Shown here: positions 52,919 through 61,126 of the stretch, piece by piece | Layout: the number at the start of each line of letters is the position of its first letter | How positions within the stretch are numbered: the first letter of the stretch is position 1 | Assembly (NCBI RefSeq): GCF_003993775.1 | Contig: NZ_RJRZ01000004.1 | Coordinates: forward strand, 124,001 to 188,000 | Direction: 5' to 3' | DNA: 64,000 nt | Origin: Frigidibacter oleivorans | Lineage (GTDB): Bacteria > Pseudomonadota > Alphaproteobacteria > Rhodobacterales > Rhodobacteraceae | Position numbers and translations under genes: made by a program | The notes under the pieces: model-generated | What the model saw: only the letters and a program-made list of their open reading frames with translations | The model's database searches: none | What the model was told of the DNA's origin: nothing

Positions 52919-53623
52919 ATGACCGCAGAAATCGAGCTTCACTACTGGCCCACGCCCAACGGCTGGAAGATCGCCATCGCGCTGGAAGAGATGGGCCTGC
53001 CCTACAGCGTACATCTGGTCAATATCGGCGCGGGCGAGCAGTTCGCACCCGACTTCCTGAAGATCGCCCCGAACAACCGGATGCCCGCCATCGTCGATCC
53101 CGAGGGCCCGGACGGGCAGCCCGTCTCGGTCTTCGAATCGGGGGCGATCCTGCAATACCTCGCCCGCAAGACCGGCCGCTTCTACGGCGGCACCGAACGC
53201 GAGCGCATCGCCGTCGAGGAATGGCTGATGTGGCAGATGGGCGGCGTGGGGCCGATGGCCGGACAGGCGCATCACTTCCTGAAATACGCCCCGGCGATGG
53301 ACCCGCCGAACGACCTGCCCTATGCCAAGGACCGCTACCGCAACGAGGTGGCGCGGCTCTACGGCGTGCTCGACCGGCGGCTGGCGGAGAACCGGTTCGT
53401 TGCGGGCGACTTCGTCTCGATCGCCGATTTCGCGATCTGGCCCTGGGCCTCGCTGTGGGAGGGCCAGAGCCAGAGCCTCGACGACAAGCCGAACCTCGCC
53501 CGCTGGCTGGACGAGATGGCGGCCCGCCCCGGCGTGCAGCGCGGCCGCGCCGTCGCCGCCGACAAGCGCGGCGACATCGCCAAGGACCGGCAGGCGCAGT
53601 CGGTGCTGTTCGGGAAACGCTAG
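52919..53623 (+). CDS. Nu-class glutathione S-transferase (YghU/YfcG-like)
   Basis: A 234-residue GST. The thioredoxin-like half begins IELHYWPTPNGWKIAIALEE and has PNNRMPAIVDPEG and FESGAILQYLARK; the helical half has FVAGDFVSIADFAIWPWAS. The TPNGWK segment marks the Nu class, which acts as disulfide-bond reductase with two glutathiones bound. The start at 52919 follows CCAGG. It is monocistronic with a repeat element after it. Confidence 0.93.
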   Translation: MTAEIELHYWPTPNGWKIAIALEEMGLPYSVHLVNIGAGEQFAPDFLKIAPNNRMPAIVDPEGPDGQPVSVFESGAILQYLARKTGRFYGGTERERIAVEEWLMWQMGGVGPMAGQAHHFLKYAPAMDPPNDLPYAKDRYRNEVARLYGVLDRRLAENRFVAGDFVSIADFAIWPWASLWEGQSQSLDDKPNLARWLDEMAARPGVQRGRAVAADKRGDIAKDRQAQSVLFGKR

Positions 53624-53642
53624 GCCGGGCGGCCGGGGCGAA

Positions 53643-53705
53643 GGGGGGCGCTGCCCCCCGGCTCGTGCCGAGCCTCCCCCCGGGATATTTCAGCCGACAA
53701 GAAGG
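53643..53705 (+). repeat. Hairpin plus dispersed repeat, copy 5
   Basis: GGGGGGCGCTGCCCCCC at 53643-53659 is a hairpin. CCCCCCGGGATATTTCAGCC and GACAAGAAGG follow at 53676-53705. It lies after the GST gene and before the convergent yciB end. Confidence 0.8.
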
Positions 53706-53718
53706 GCCTGCGCCGCGC

Positions 53719-54393
53719 TCAGGCGGCGTCGTCGCCCTCGTCCTTGCGCGGCAGGCCGTGGGTCTGCATCAGCCGCCCCTGCGCCATGAAGAAGCCGAAC
53801 ATCGCGACGGTCAGGCCGAAGGTCTTGAAGTTGACCCAGGCCTGATCCGACATCGTCCGCCATACCGCCTCGTTCGCGACGGCTAGCGCGAGGAAGAACA
53901 GCGCCAGCCTGCGGGTCAGGATCAGCCAGCCCTCGGGCGTCAGCGGCATCACCTCGTCCATCACCAGCGCGAGGTAGGACCGGCCCCGCATCAGGCCGAA
54001 GCCGAGGATGCCCGCGAACAGCAGGTAGATCATCGTGGGCTTCATCTTGAAGAAGCGTTCGTCGTTCAGCCAGATCGACAGCCCGCCGAAGACCACGACC
54101 AGCACCAGCGTCGCCACCTGCATCGGCGCCAGACGTCCCGTCAGCCGCCACAGGATGCCGGTGGTCGCCACCATCAGCAGCACGAAGCCGGCGGTGGCGA
54201 GGATGAAGCCGCCATATTCGGTGCCGCCGATGGTCACCGTCGTGTCCTTCAGCCGCCCGAAGGCCAGGAAGAAGGCCACCACGGGGCCGAATTCCAGCGC
54301 GATCTTCACCCAGGGGTTCACCGGCCGCCCCGCGGGACGCGCACCCAGTTCCTCGGCCGCGACCCGGCCGCCCGCGACTTCCTCGTCCGTCAT
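53719..54393 (-). CDS. yciB: YciB-type inner-membrane protein (septation protein A)
   Basis: A 224-residue protein with about five to six membrane spans. The N-terminal cytosolic stretch is followed by NPWVKIALEFGPVVAFFLAF, and later LSIWLNDERFFKMKPTMIYLL and AVANEAVWRTMSDQAWVNFK, all YciB signatures. Family members influence cell division and envelope synthesis. It follows the EamA gene by 27 bp on the same strand. Confidence 0.94.
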   Translation of the reverse strand: MTDEEVAGGRVAAEELGARPAGRPVNPWVKIALEFGPVVAFFLAFGRLKDTTVTIGGTEYGGFILATAGFVLLMVATTGILWRLTGRLAPMQVATLVLVVVFGGLSIWLNDERFFKMKPTMIYLLFAGILGFGLMRGRSYLALVMDEVMPLTPEGWLILTRRLALFFLALAVANEAVWRTMSDQAWVNFKTFGLTVAMFGFFMAQGRLMQTHGLPRKDEGDDAA

Positions 54394-54420
54394 CGTCCGC
54401 TTTTCCCCCGTTTCCGTCCG

Positions 54421-55320
54421 TTACCTGCCCGCGACCTCGACGATCACCGCCCCCGCGGCGATGGCCGCCATCAGCGCCGCCCGGCGCGGCCCCACCTTCT
54501 CGCCCAGCATGATCCATCCGATCAGCGCCGCAAAGACGGTCGAGGTCTCGCGCAGCACCGCCGCCTCGCCGACCTTGTCCAGCCGGGTGGCCAGCATGAT
54601 CGAGCCGAAGCTCATGTAGGCGACCCCGGCGCCGATGACACCCAGCCTGACGATCGACCGCGCCTCGGCGGCGGGAAGCCGCCACAGCCTGCGGCCGAAG
54701 ACGACGGGCAGCGTCAGCCCGTCGATGAAGAAGAACCAGACGAGGAAGGTGAAGGGGTCCGCCGTCGCCCGGATGCCGAAGGCGTCATAGGTGGTGTAGA
54801 GCGCGACAAAGGCTCCGGTCGCCACCGCGAAGCCCAGCGCGGGCACCAGCGTGTCGCGGCCGACGGTGACATGGCGCAGGTTATAGACCGCCAGCCCGTA
54901 GATCCCGGTCAGCAGCACCGCCAGTCCCAGCCACTGGCCCGGCGTGTAGCGTTCGCCGAAGACGAGGATCGCGCCGAACATCGCGAACAGCGGCCCGGTG
55001 CCGCGCACCACCGGATAGACGACGGTATAGGCGCCGCGGGAATAGGTCATCGCCTGCAGGATCTTGTAGCCGGTATGGATCGCCCATGCCCCGGCGAAGA
55101 TCGGCCACATATGCGGTTCGGGCCAGGGCACCAGCGGAATCAGCGCCAGCGACAGGAGCGTCACCGCCGCGTCGATGGCGGCGCGGCTGAGCCAGGGATC
55201 GTGGCGGCCCTTCTGCAGCGCGCCGAAAATCGCGTGCAACAGTGCCGCCGACAGCGCCAGTGTCAGCGCCAGCGTCCGGCCTGCCTCGGTCCCCTCCAGC
55301 GAGACGAGCCAGCCGCTCAT
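54421..55320 (-). CDS. EamA/DMT-superfamily transporter
   Basis: A 299-residue protein with ten predicted spans formed by two EamA repeats. Motifs such as VVRGTGPLFAMFGAILVFGE and RETSTVFAALIGWIMLGEKV are the repeat-ending segments of the family. The substrate is unknown. The start at 55320 is weakly supported by its upstream sequence but gives the normal N-terminus. It is probably co-transcribed with yciB. Confidence 0.9.
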   Translation of the reverse strand: MSGWLVSLEGTEAGRTLALTLALSAALLHAIFGALQKGRHDPWLSRAAIDAAVTLLSLALIPLVPWPEPHMWPIFAGAWAIHTGYKILQAMTYSRGAYTVVYPVVRGTGPLFAMFGAILVFGERYTPGQWLGLAVLLTGIYGLAVYNLRHVTVGRDTLVPALGFAVATGAFVALYTTYDAFGIRATADPFTFLVWFFFIDGLTLPVVFGRRLWRLPAAEARSIVRLGVIGAGVAYMSFGSIMLATRLDKVGEAAVLRETSTVFAALIGWIMLGEKVGPRRAALMAAIAAGAVIVEVAGR

Positions 55321-55374
55321 GCCGGAACCCGCCGGGGATCGGCGCATTGAGCGGGTTGGGACAGGGGGGAGGAT

Positions 55375-55863
55375 ATGCAGATGTGGCAGACCGTGCTTGC
55401 GGAACTCGAAGGCTCGTTCCGGGCGACGCCGCCGGAGCTGATGGCTGTGCGGATCGTGGCGGCGCTGTTGCTGGGCGCGGCGATCGGGCTGGAGCGGGAG
55501 TTGCACGACAAGTCGGCGGGGCTGCGCACCCATATCCTTGTCGCGGTCGGCGCGGCCGTCTTCGGCCTGATCGGGCTGGAACTCGTGGCGCTGGCCGGGC
55601 TGCAGGACGGGCAGCAGCAGCTCGACACGCTGCGCCTGATCGAGGCGGTGACCGCGGGCGTCGCCTTCCTGGCCGCCGGGTCGATCCTGCGGGCGCGGGG
55701 CGAGGTGCACGGGCTGACCACCGGCGCCGGGATGTGGCTGGCCGGGGCGGCGGGGCTGGCCTGCGGGGTGGGGCTGATGGGGCTGGCGCTGATGGCGACC
55801 GGCATCACCATCGTCGTGCTGTGGCTGTTCAAGTCGCTGTCCAACCGCATCGGCCGTCGCTAG
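55375..55863 (+). CDS. MgtC/SapB family membrane protein
   Basis: A 162-residue inner-membrane protein with about four spans. The motif LLLGAAIGLERELHDKSAGL followed by RTHILVAVGAAVF, and the GVAFLAAGSILR segment, are diagnostic of MgtC/SapB. It lacks the C-terminal ACT-like domain of virulence MgtC. It overlaps the convergent ftsY end by four bases. Confidence 0.92.
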   Translation: MQMWQTVLAELEGSFRATPPELMAVRIVAALLLGAAIGLERELHDKSAGLRTHILVAVGAAVFGLIGLELVALAGLQDGQQQLDTLRLIEAVTAGVAFLAAGSILRARGEVHGLTTGAGMWLAGAAGLACGVGLMGLALMATGITIVVLWLFKSLSNRIGRR

Positions 55864-56924
55864 CGGCCCAGCCCGACCAGTGCCGCGGCGAATTCCTCGG
55901 GGTCGAAGGGCTGCAGGTCGTCGATCTGCTCGCCCACCCCGATGGCGTGGATCGGCAGGCCGAAGCGGTCGGCCAGCGCCACCAGCACCCCGCCCTTGGC
56001 CGTTCCGTCGAGCTTGGTCATCACCAGGCCCGAGACATCGGCGATCTTGCGGAAGATCTCGACCTGCGTCAGCGCGTTCTGCCCGGTGGTGGCGTCCAGC
56101 ACCAGAAGCGTGTTGTGCGGCGCGTCGGGGTCCTTCTTGCGGATCACCCGCACGATCTTGGCCAGTTCCTCCATCAGGTCGGCGCGGTTCTGCAGCCGCC
56201 CGGCGGTGTCGATCAGCAGGAGGTCCGCGCCCTCGGCCTCGGCGCGGGTCAGCGCGTCGAAGGCGAGGCTCGCCGGGTCCGACCCTTCCGGCGCGGTCAG
56301 CACCGGCACCCCGGCCCGCGCGCCCCAGACCTGCAGCTGTTCCACCGCCGCCGCGCGGAACGTGTCGCCCGCCGCGATCACCACCGTCTTGCCGGCGGCG
56401 CGGAACTGGCTGGCGAGCTTGCCGATGGTCGTGGTCTTGCCCGATCCGTTGACGCCCACCACCAGCACCACCTGCGGACGGGTGGGATACAGCGGCAGCG
56501 GACGCGCCACCGGCTCCATGATCCGGGCGATTTCCGCGGCCAGGGCGGCCTTGATCTCGGCCACCGACAGACGGCGGCCCATCCGACCCTGCGCGAGGTT
56601 CGCGGCAACCCGGGCGGCGGTGTCCACCCCCATGTCGGCGGTGATCAGCAAGTCTTCGAGGCTTTCCAGCATCTCGTCGTCCAGCACCCGGCGCGGACCC
56701 TCCGCCGCGCGGTCCGGCGCGGGCGCCGCCTCGCCGCCGAAGAGCCGCCCGATCAGGCCGCGGCGTTCGGGCGCCGGGGGGGGCGGCACGGGGGCCGTCT
56801 CCGCAGCGTCCGGGGCCGCTTCCGGCGGGGCGTCGGGCGCCTCCTCCACGATGGCCTCGATCCCCTGTTCCAGACGCGAGGACGAGCGGCCGAGGCGGTC
56901 GCGCAGCTTGGAGAAGAAGGACAT
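55860..56924 (-). CDS. ftsY: Signal recognition particle receptor FtsY
   Basis: A 354-residue GTPase that docks SRP-ribosome complexes at the membrane. The acidic A domain (about 1-70) is short and Pro/Glu-rich, and the NG domain follows with G1 GVNGSGKTTTIGKLA, DTFRAAAVEQLQ, DTAGRLQNRADLMEELAKI and TKLDGTAKGG. The start at 56924 gives MSFFSKLRDRLGRSSSRLEQ, an amphipathic membrane-targeting helix. It is divergent from the AlkB-type gene. Confidence 0.97.
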   Translation of the reverse strand: MSFFSKLRDRLGRSSSRLEQGIEAIVEEAPDAPPEAAPDAAETAPVPPPPAPERRGLIGRLFGGEAAPAPDRAAEGPRRVLDDEMLESLEDLLITADMGVDTAARVAANLAQGRMGRRLSVAEIKAALAAEIARIMEPVARPLPLYPTRPQVVLVVGVNGSGKTTTIGKLASQFRAAGKTVVIAAGDTFRAAAVEQLQVWGARAGVPVLTAPEGSDPASLAFDALTRAEAEGADLLLIDTAGRLQNRADLMEELAKIVRVIRKKDPDAPHNTLLVLDATTGQNALTQVEIFRKIADVSGLVMTKLDGTAKGGVLVALADRFGLPIHAIGVGEQIDDLQPFDPEEFAAALVGLGR

Positions 56925-57119
56925 CGGGCCTCCGGGCTTGGGGCGATGGGGCGGCGGCCGTCCGGTGACGGCCGACCGGCCCGCCGCGGCCGCATTCCCC
57001 TCACCTAAGCCTTTCCGCCGCCGGATGGAAGCAGCGCCACGTCGGGGGCGCGCCAGCGCTTCCGGAAGGCGGCGCGGCGCGATAGGGTGCGGCGGCATGC
57101 CCCGATCCGGCTTCCGACC

Positions 57120-58178
57120 ATGACCGACACCGCGCCGCCCCGCCGTATCCGCGCCTTCGCGCTGGCGACCCTGGTCCCGGCGGCCCTGCTGACCGCGGGG
57201 GCGGTCGCGGGCGGCCTCTGGCTGCTGGCGGCGCTGGCGAGCATGACCCTGGCCGTCAGCCTGCTCGACCGGCTGCTGCCCGAAGGCGGCGCGGCCGAGG
57301 CGGAGCCGCCCGCCGCGCTGGCGCTGTCGACGGGGCTGGGGATCGCGCATCTGGTCTGGGTCCTGCCGCTGGCGGTGGCGGGCGTCGCCGGGGCCACGGG
57401 CCTGTCCGGCTGGGAGAGGTTCCTGGCCTTCGCGGGCTTCGGCCTTTGGCTGGGGCAGGTGTCCAATTCCAACGCGCATGAGCTGATCCACCGCCCCGGC
57501 CGCTGGCCGCGCCGGCTGGGGGTGGCGGTCTATGTGACGCTGCTGTTCGGTCATCACGCCTCGGCGCACCGGCTGGTGCATCACCGCCATGTGGCGACGC
57601 CGGCCGATCCGAATTCCGCCCGTCTGGGCGAGGGGTTCTGGCGCTTCGCGCTGAGGGCCTGGGCGGGGTCGTTCCTCGAAGGCTGGCGGGCCGAGCGGGC
57701 GCTGCGCGGCGGCGCGGGCGGGGCCGGCCCCTATCCCGTCTATCTGGGCGGCGCGGCGCTGGCGCTGGCGGTCTCGGCGCTGGCCTTCGGCTGGGCGGGG
57801 CTGGCCGCGCATCTGGCGCTGGCGGGCCATGCGCAACTGCAGCTGCTGCTGTCGGATTACGTGCAGCATTACGGCCTGACCCGCCGCCTGCGCCCGGACG
57901 GGCGGGCCGAGCCGGTGGGCCCCGGCCACAGCTGGGACGCGCCGCAGCCGTTTTCGGCGCTGATGCTGCTGAACGCGCCGCGCCATGCCGATCACCACCT
58001 GCATCCGGGGCGCGGCTATCCGGAACTGCGGCTGGACCCGGCGCAGACGCCGATGTTGCCCCGCGCGCTGCCGGTGATGGCGGCGCTGGCGCTGGTGCCG
58101 CCGCTGTGGCGCCGCGCGATGGACGGCCGGGTGCGGCGCTGGCAGGCGGCGGCCGCGGCCCGGGTGACGCAGCCGTGA
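57120..58178 (+). CDS. AlkB-type membrane di-iron hydroxylase
   Basis: A 352-residue membrane protein of the alkane 1-monooxygenase/fatty-acid desaturase superfamily. The His boxes are NAHELIHRPG, FGHHASAHRLVHHRHVATPA and NAPRHADHHLHPG, and the AlkB-type box DYVQHYGL lies between. Annotated AlkB enzymes oxidise medium-chain alkanes with rubredoxin; no rubredoxin or reductase is nearby, so the substrate is not certain. The start at 57120 is preferred over an Arg-rich extension from 57087. Confidence 0.88.
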   Translation: MTDTAPPRRIRAFALATLVPAALLTAGAVAGGLWLLAALASMTLAVSLLDRLLPEGGAAEAEPPAALALSTGLGIAHLVWVLPLAVAGVAGATGLSGWERFLAFAGFGLWLGQVSNSNAHELIHRPGRWPRRLGVAVYVTLLFGHHASAHRLVHHRHVATPADPNSARLGEGFWRFALRAWAGSFLEGWRAERALRGGAGGAGPYPVYLGGAALALAVSALAFGWAGLAAHLALAGHAQLQLLLSDYVQHYGLTRRLRPDGRAEPVGPGHSWDAPQPFSALMLLNAPRHADHHLHPGRGYPELRLDPAQTPMLPRALPVMAALALVPPLWRRAMDGRVRRWQAAAAARVTQP

Positions 58179-58252
58179 AGCGCCTTCGGCTGGCCCGCGC
58201 CCGCGGCATCTGGCAGGGTGCCGGCGAAATCCGCGCCTGTCCGGAGATGCCG

Positions 58253-58675
58253 ATGCACCGCGCCGCCCTGTTCGCCCTGCCGCTGATCCTCGCCGGGCTG
58301 CCCGTCGGGGCCCAGACCGGAACATCGCCGACCGGCGCACCGCTGGGGGCCGAGGCCTTCGACGCGATCTCGCGCGGGCGCACGCTGACCTATGCGACCG
58401 GCGGGCAGGTCTATGGCATCGAGCAATACCTGCCGAACCGCCGCGTCCGCTGGGCTTTCGTCGACGACCTCTGCAAGGAGGGGCACTGGTATCCCGAGGG
58501 CGAGCAGATCTGTTTCGAATATGACGGCATGCCGGACCGGCAGTGCTGGACCTTCTACGACACGCCCGGCGGGCTGACCGCGCGCTTCGCCGGCGATCCG
58601 GACAGCGAACCGCTGGTCGCGGTCGAGGACAGCGCCGAGCCGCTGGCCTGTCTCGGCCCCGAGGTCGGGGTCTGA
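58253..58675 (+). CDS. Small exported Cys-containing protein
   Basis: A 140-residue exported protein of unknown function. The signal peptide ends near VGAQTG (about residue 22). The mature part has Cys in DDLCKEGHW, EQICFEYDG, DRQCWTFYD and PLACLGPE, an even number that could form two disulfides. The central ALTYATGGQVYGIEQYLP-like region is beta-rich. The start at 58253 has GGAG six bases upstream; 58247 is an alternative. It follows the AlkB-type gene by 74 bp. Confidence 0.82.
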   Translation: MHRAALFALPLILAGLPVGAQTGTSPTGAPLGAEAFDAISRGRTLTYATGGQVYGIEQYLPNRRVRWAFVDDLCKEGHWYPEGEQICFEYDGMPDRQCWTFYDTPGGLTARFAGDPDSEPLVAVEDSAEPLACLGPEVGV

Positions 58676-58686
58676 CGGCCGGTGGC

Positions 58687-58760
58687 GGGGGGCGCTGCCC
58701 CCCGGGCTGCTGACTGAGCCTCCCCCCGGGATATTTGGATCAGCTGCAGGGGGGCGCGCG
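58687..58760 (+). repeat. Hairpin plus dispersed repeat, copy 6
   Basis: GGGGGGCGCTGCCCCCC at 58687-58703 forms a hairpin, followed by CCCCCCGGGATATTTGGATC and AGCTGCAGGGGGGCGCGCG at 58722-58760. It lies between convergent genes and carries the same tail as copies 2 and 7. Confidence 0.8.
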
Positions 58761-60299
58761 CTAGAACAGCGATCCCTGCCCGCCGCCGCCCCGGTCGTCG
58801 CGCGCGGGCCGGCGCGGCTGCGGCGCGGGCTGGCTGTCCGGGCGGACCGTCAGCCGCCCGTCGCGGAACTCGACCTCCAGCAGCGGGGCGGCGGCGGCGG
58901 CGGCGCGGTCGGTGACGGGTTGCCCGCCCGCCCGCACCACCGCATAGCCCCTCGCCAGCGTCGCGGTGTAGCCCACCCCGCGCAGCACCCGGTCCAGCCC
59001 CTCCAGCCGGTCCCGCCGCCGGTTCAGCGCCGCCGGCAGCGCCGCGGCGAGCCGGCCCGCCAGCAGGTCCAGCCGCTCGCGGTCGCGCTGGCCCGCCCGC
59101 CGCGCCTCGGCCAGCGCCCGGGCCAGCGCCGGGACCAGCCGCTCGCCCCACAGCGTCAGGTGCCGGCGTTCCGCCGCAAGGAACCCGGCCAGCGCCTGCG
59201 GCCCCGCCCGGCCGGCCAGCCGTTCGAACCGGGCGCGGCGATCGGCGGCCAGACCCCGCAGCGCCGGTTCCAGCCGTCCGCCGGTCAGGTCCAGCCGCTG
59301 GCGCGGCGCGGCGGTCAGCGCCTCGGGCCGGCCGAGCAGCCGGGCCAGATCGCCCAGCCTTTGCCGCCGCCGGTCGCCCTGGACGGTCATGCAGCGGCCC
59401 ATCCGCGCCTGCCAGTCCGCCATCTGCGCCATCAGGTCGGCCCGGACCGGCACCGCCAGCTCGGCCGCGGCGGTGGGCGTCGGCGCGCGCAGATCGGCGG
59501 CGAAGTCGATCAGCGTCGTGTCCGTCTCATGCCCCACGGCCGAGATCAGCGGGATCGCCGAACCCGCCGCCGCCCGCACCACGATTTCCTCGTTGAAGCC
59601 CCACAGATCCTCCAGCGAGCCGCCGCCCCGCGCCACGATCAGCAGGTCGGGCCGCGGCAGCGACCCGCCGGGCGTCAGCGCGTTGAAGCCGGCGATGGCG
59701 CGGGCGACTTCGGGCGCGCAGGCCTGTCCCTGCACCGCCACCGGCCAGATCAGCACCTTGCGCGGAAAGCGGTCGCGCAGCCGGTGCAGGATGTCGCGGA
59801 TCACCGCGCCCGAGGGCGAGGTGACGACACCGATGACCTCGGGCAGGAACGGGATCGGCCGCTTGCGGGCCGGATCGAACAGGCCCTCGGCCTGCAGCTG
59901 CTGGCGGCGCTTTTCCAGCATCGCCATCAGCGCGCCGGCACCCGCGGGTTCGACATTCTCGACGATCAGCTGGTATTTCGACTGGCCGGGGAAGGTGGTC
60001 ATCCGCCCGGTCGCGATGACTTCCATCCCCTCTTCGGGCCGCACCGCCATCCGCGCCGCCTGCCCCTTCCAGGCGATGGCGGCCAGCACCGCCCGGTCGT
60101 CCTTCAGGTCGAAGTAGAGATGGCCCGAGGAAGGGCGCGACACCCGCCCCACCTCGCCCCGCACCCGGACGAGGCCGAATTCCCCCTCGATCACCCGCTT
60201 CACCGCGCCGGACAGTTCCGACACGGTATAGGCATGGGCGTTGTCCTGCCCCGGCCCGCCGGCGTTGCCTTCGGGGCCGTCATCCTCGAAAAGGTCCAT
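58761..60299 (-). CDS. xseA: Exodeoxyribonuclease VII large subunit
   Basis: A 512-residue catalytic subunit of ExoVII, which degrades single-stranded DNA with XseB. An N-terminal OB fold (YTVSELSGAVKRVIEGEFGL, then VRVRGEVGRVSRPSSGHLYF) precedes the catalytic core with PFLPEVIGVVTSPSGAVIRD, VARGGGSLEDLWGFNEE and SAVGHETDTTLIDFAAD. A long Arg/Leu-rich coiled coil follows. AGGAGG upstream fits the second ATG (60299) better than the first (60302). The xseB partner is not nearby. Confidence 0.95.
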   Translation of the reverse strand: MDLFEDDGPEGNAGGPGQDNAHAYTVSELSGAVKRVIEGEFGLVRVRGEVGRVSRPSSGHLYFDLKDDRAVLAAIAWKGQAARMAVRPEEGMEVIATGRMTTFPGQSKYQLIVENVEPAGAGALMAMLEKRRQQLQAEGLFDPARKRPIPFLPEVIGVVTSPSGAVIRDILHRLRDRFPRKVLIWPVAVQGQACAPEVARAIAGFNALTPGGSLPRPDLLIVARGGGSLEDLWGFNEEIVVRAAAGSAIPLISAVGHETDTTLIDFAADLRAPTPTAAAELAVPVRADLMAQMADWQARMGRCMTVQGDRRRQRLGDLARLLGRPEALTAAPRQRLDLTGGRLEPALRGLAADRRARFERLAGRAGPQALAGFLAAERRHLTLWGERLVPALARALAEARRAGQRDRERLDLLAGRLAAALPAALNRRRDRLEGLDRVLRGVGYTATLARGYAVVRAGGQPVTDRAAAAAAPLLEVEFRDGRLTVRPDSQPAPQPRRPARDDRGGGGQGSLF

Positions 60300-60362
60300 C
60301 ATGCCTCCTGTCCGCGACCACAGATAGGCGCCGCGGCCGGCGCTGGCCAGAGGGAGGGTCCG

Positions 60363-61091
60363 GTGCAGTTCGACAGGGTCTGGGACCGGCCGCCCTTCGC
60401 GGTAGACTACGTGGACGGCACGGGCGGCGACCTGGTCATCGCCTTCGCCTCGGTCGGGCAGGACCCGGACCGCCCGCCCGCGCCGGAATTCGTGGCCACC
60501 GCGACGGGGCGCGGCACCCGCGCCTTCCCTCGCCGGGCACTGTTCGTCATGGATGCGGCGCGCAGCTGGGCCAGCGATCCGGGCTTCGCCCCCGCGCTGG
60601 CCGGGGCGCTGGCCATCGTCGCCCGCCGCGCGCCGGTGGCGCGGATCCTGACCATCGGCCTGTCGATGGGCGGCGTCGCGGCGCTGGCGGCGGCGCGGGT
60701 GCTGCCGGTCGATGCGGTGCTGGCCTTCGGCCCGCAGGCCGACCCGCATCTGCCGGGCGAGACGCGCTGGCGGCACTGGACCGCGCGCCTGCCGCCGACC
60801 GCGCGCCCCGCTCTGCCCCTGCCCGACCGCGGCCGGGTCTGGCTGTTCCACGGCGCCGCGGACGACATGGCGCAGGCGCGCGCCTTCCCGCCGCATCCGC
60901 GGACCGACGCGCTGATCTTCCCCGGCCTCGGCCATTCCGACCTCGTGCCGCATCTGAAGGCGCGGGGCGTGCTGGCGGGGCTGGTCGAGGCGGGGCTGGC
61001 GGGCGACCGCCGCCGGCTCCTGCGCATCGCGGGCTCGGCGGGCGGGCTGCGCCGACGCCCGATGCTTGCACCGCCGTCCGACCCCGCCTAA
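60363..61091 (+). CDS. Alpha/beta hydrolase-like protein, GTG start
   Basis: A 242-residue predicted serine hydrolase. The nucleophile elbow is TIGLSMGGVAALAAARVLP, the acid is likely in WLFHGAADDMAQ and the His in FPGLGHSDLVPHL. The GTG at 60363 is chosen because GGAGGG lies 5 nt upstream and no ATG fits the frame nearby. The substrate is unknown; the region before the Ser lacks an obvious lid domain. It precedes purD by 35 bp. Confidence 0.82.
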   Translation: MQFDRVWDRPPFAVDYVDGTGGDLVIAFASVGQDPDRPPAPEFVATATGRGTRAFPRRALFVMDAARSWASDPGFAPALAGALAIVARRAPVARILTIGLSMGGVAALAAARVLPVDAVLAFGPQADPHLPGETRWRHWTARLPPTARPALPLPDRGRVWLFHGAADDMAQARAFPPHPRTDALIFPGLGHSDLVPHLKARGVLAGLVEAGLAGDRRRLLRIAGSAGGLRRRPMLAPPSDPA

Positions 61092-61126
61092 GACGCCTGC
61101 GGACGGAACCGGGGGCGCGCAAGCAC

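Noticed and set aside
55860-58340. An 826-codon frame upstream of ftsY
   Set aside because: The FtsY N-terminus MSFFSKLRD begins at 56924 and the remainder is antisense to the AlkB-type gene, with shadow-like composition.
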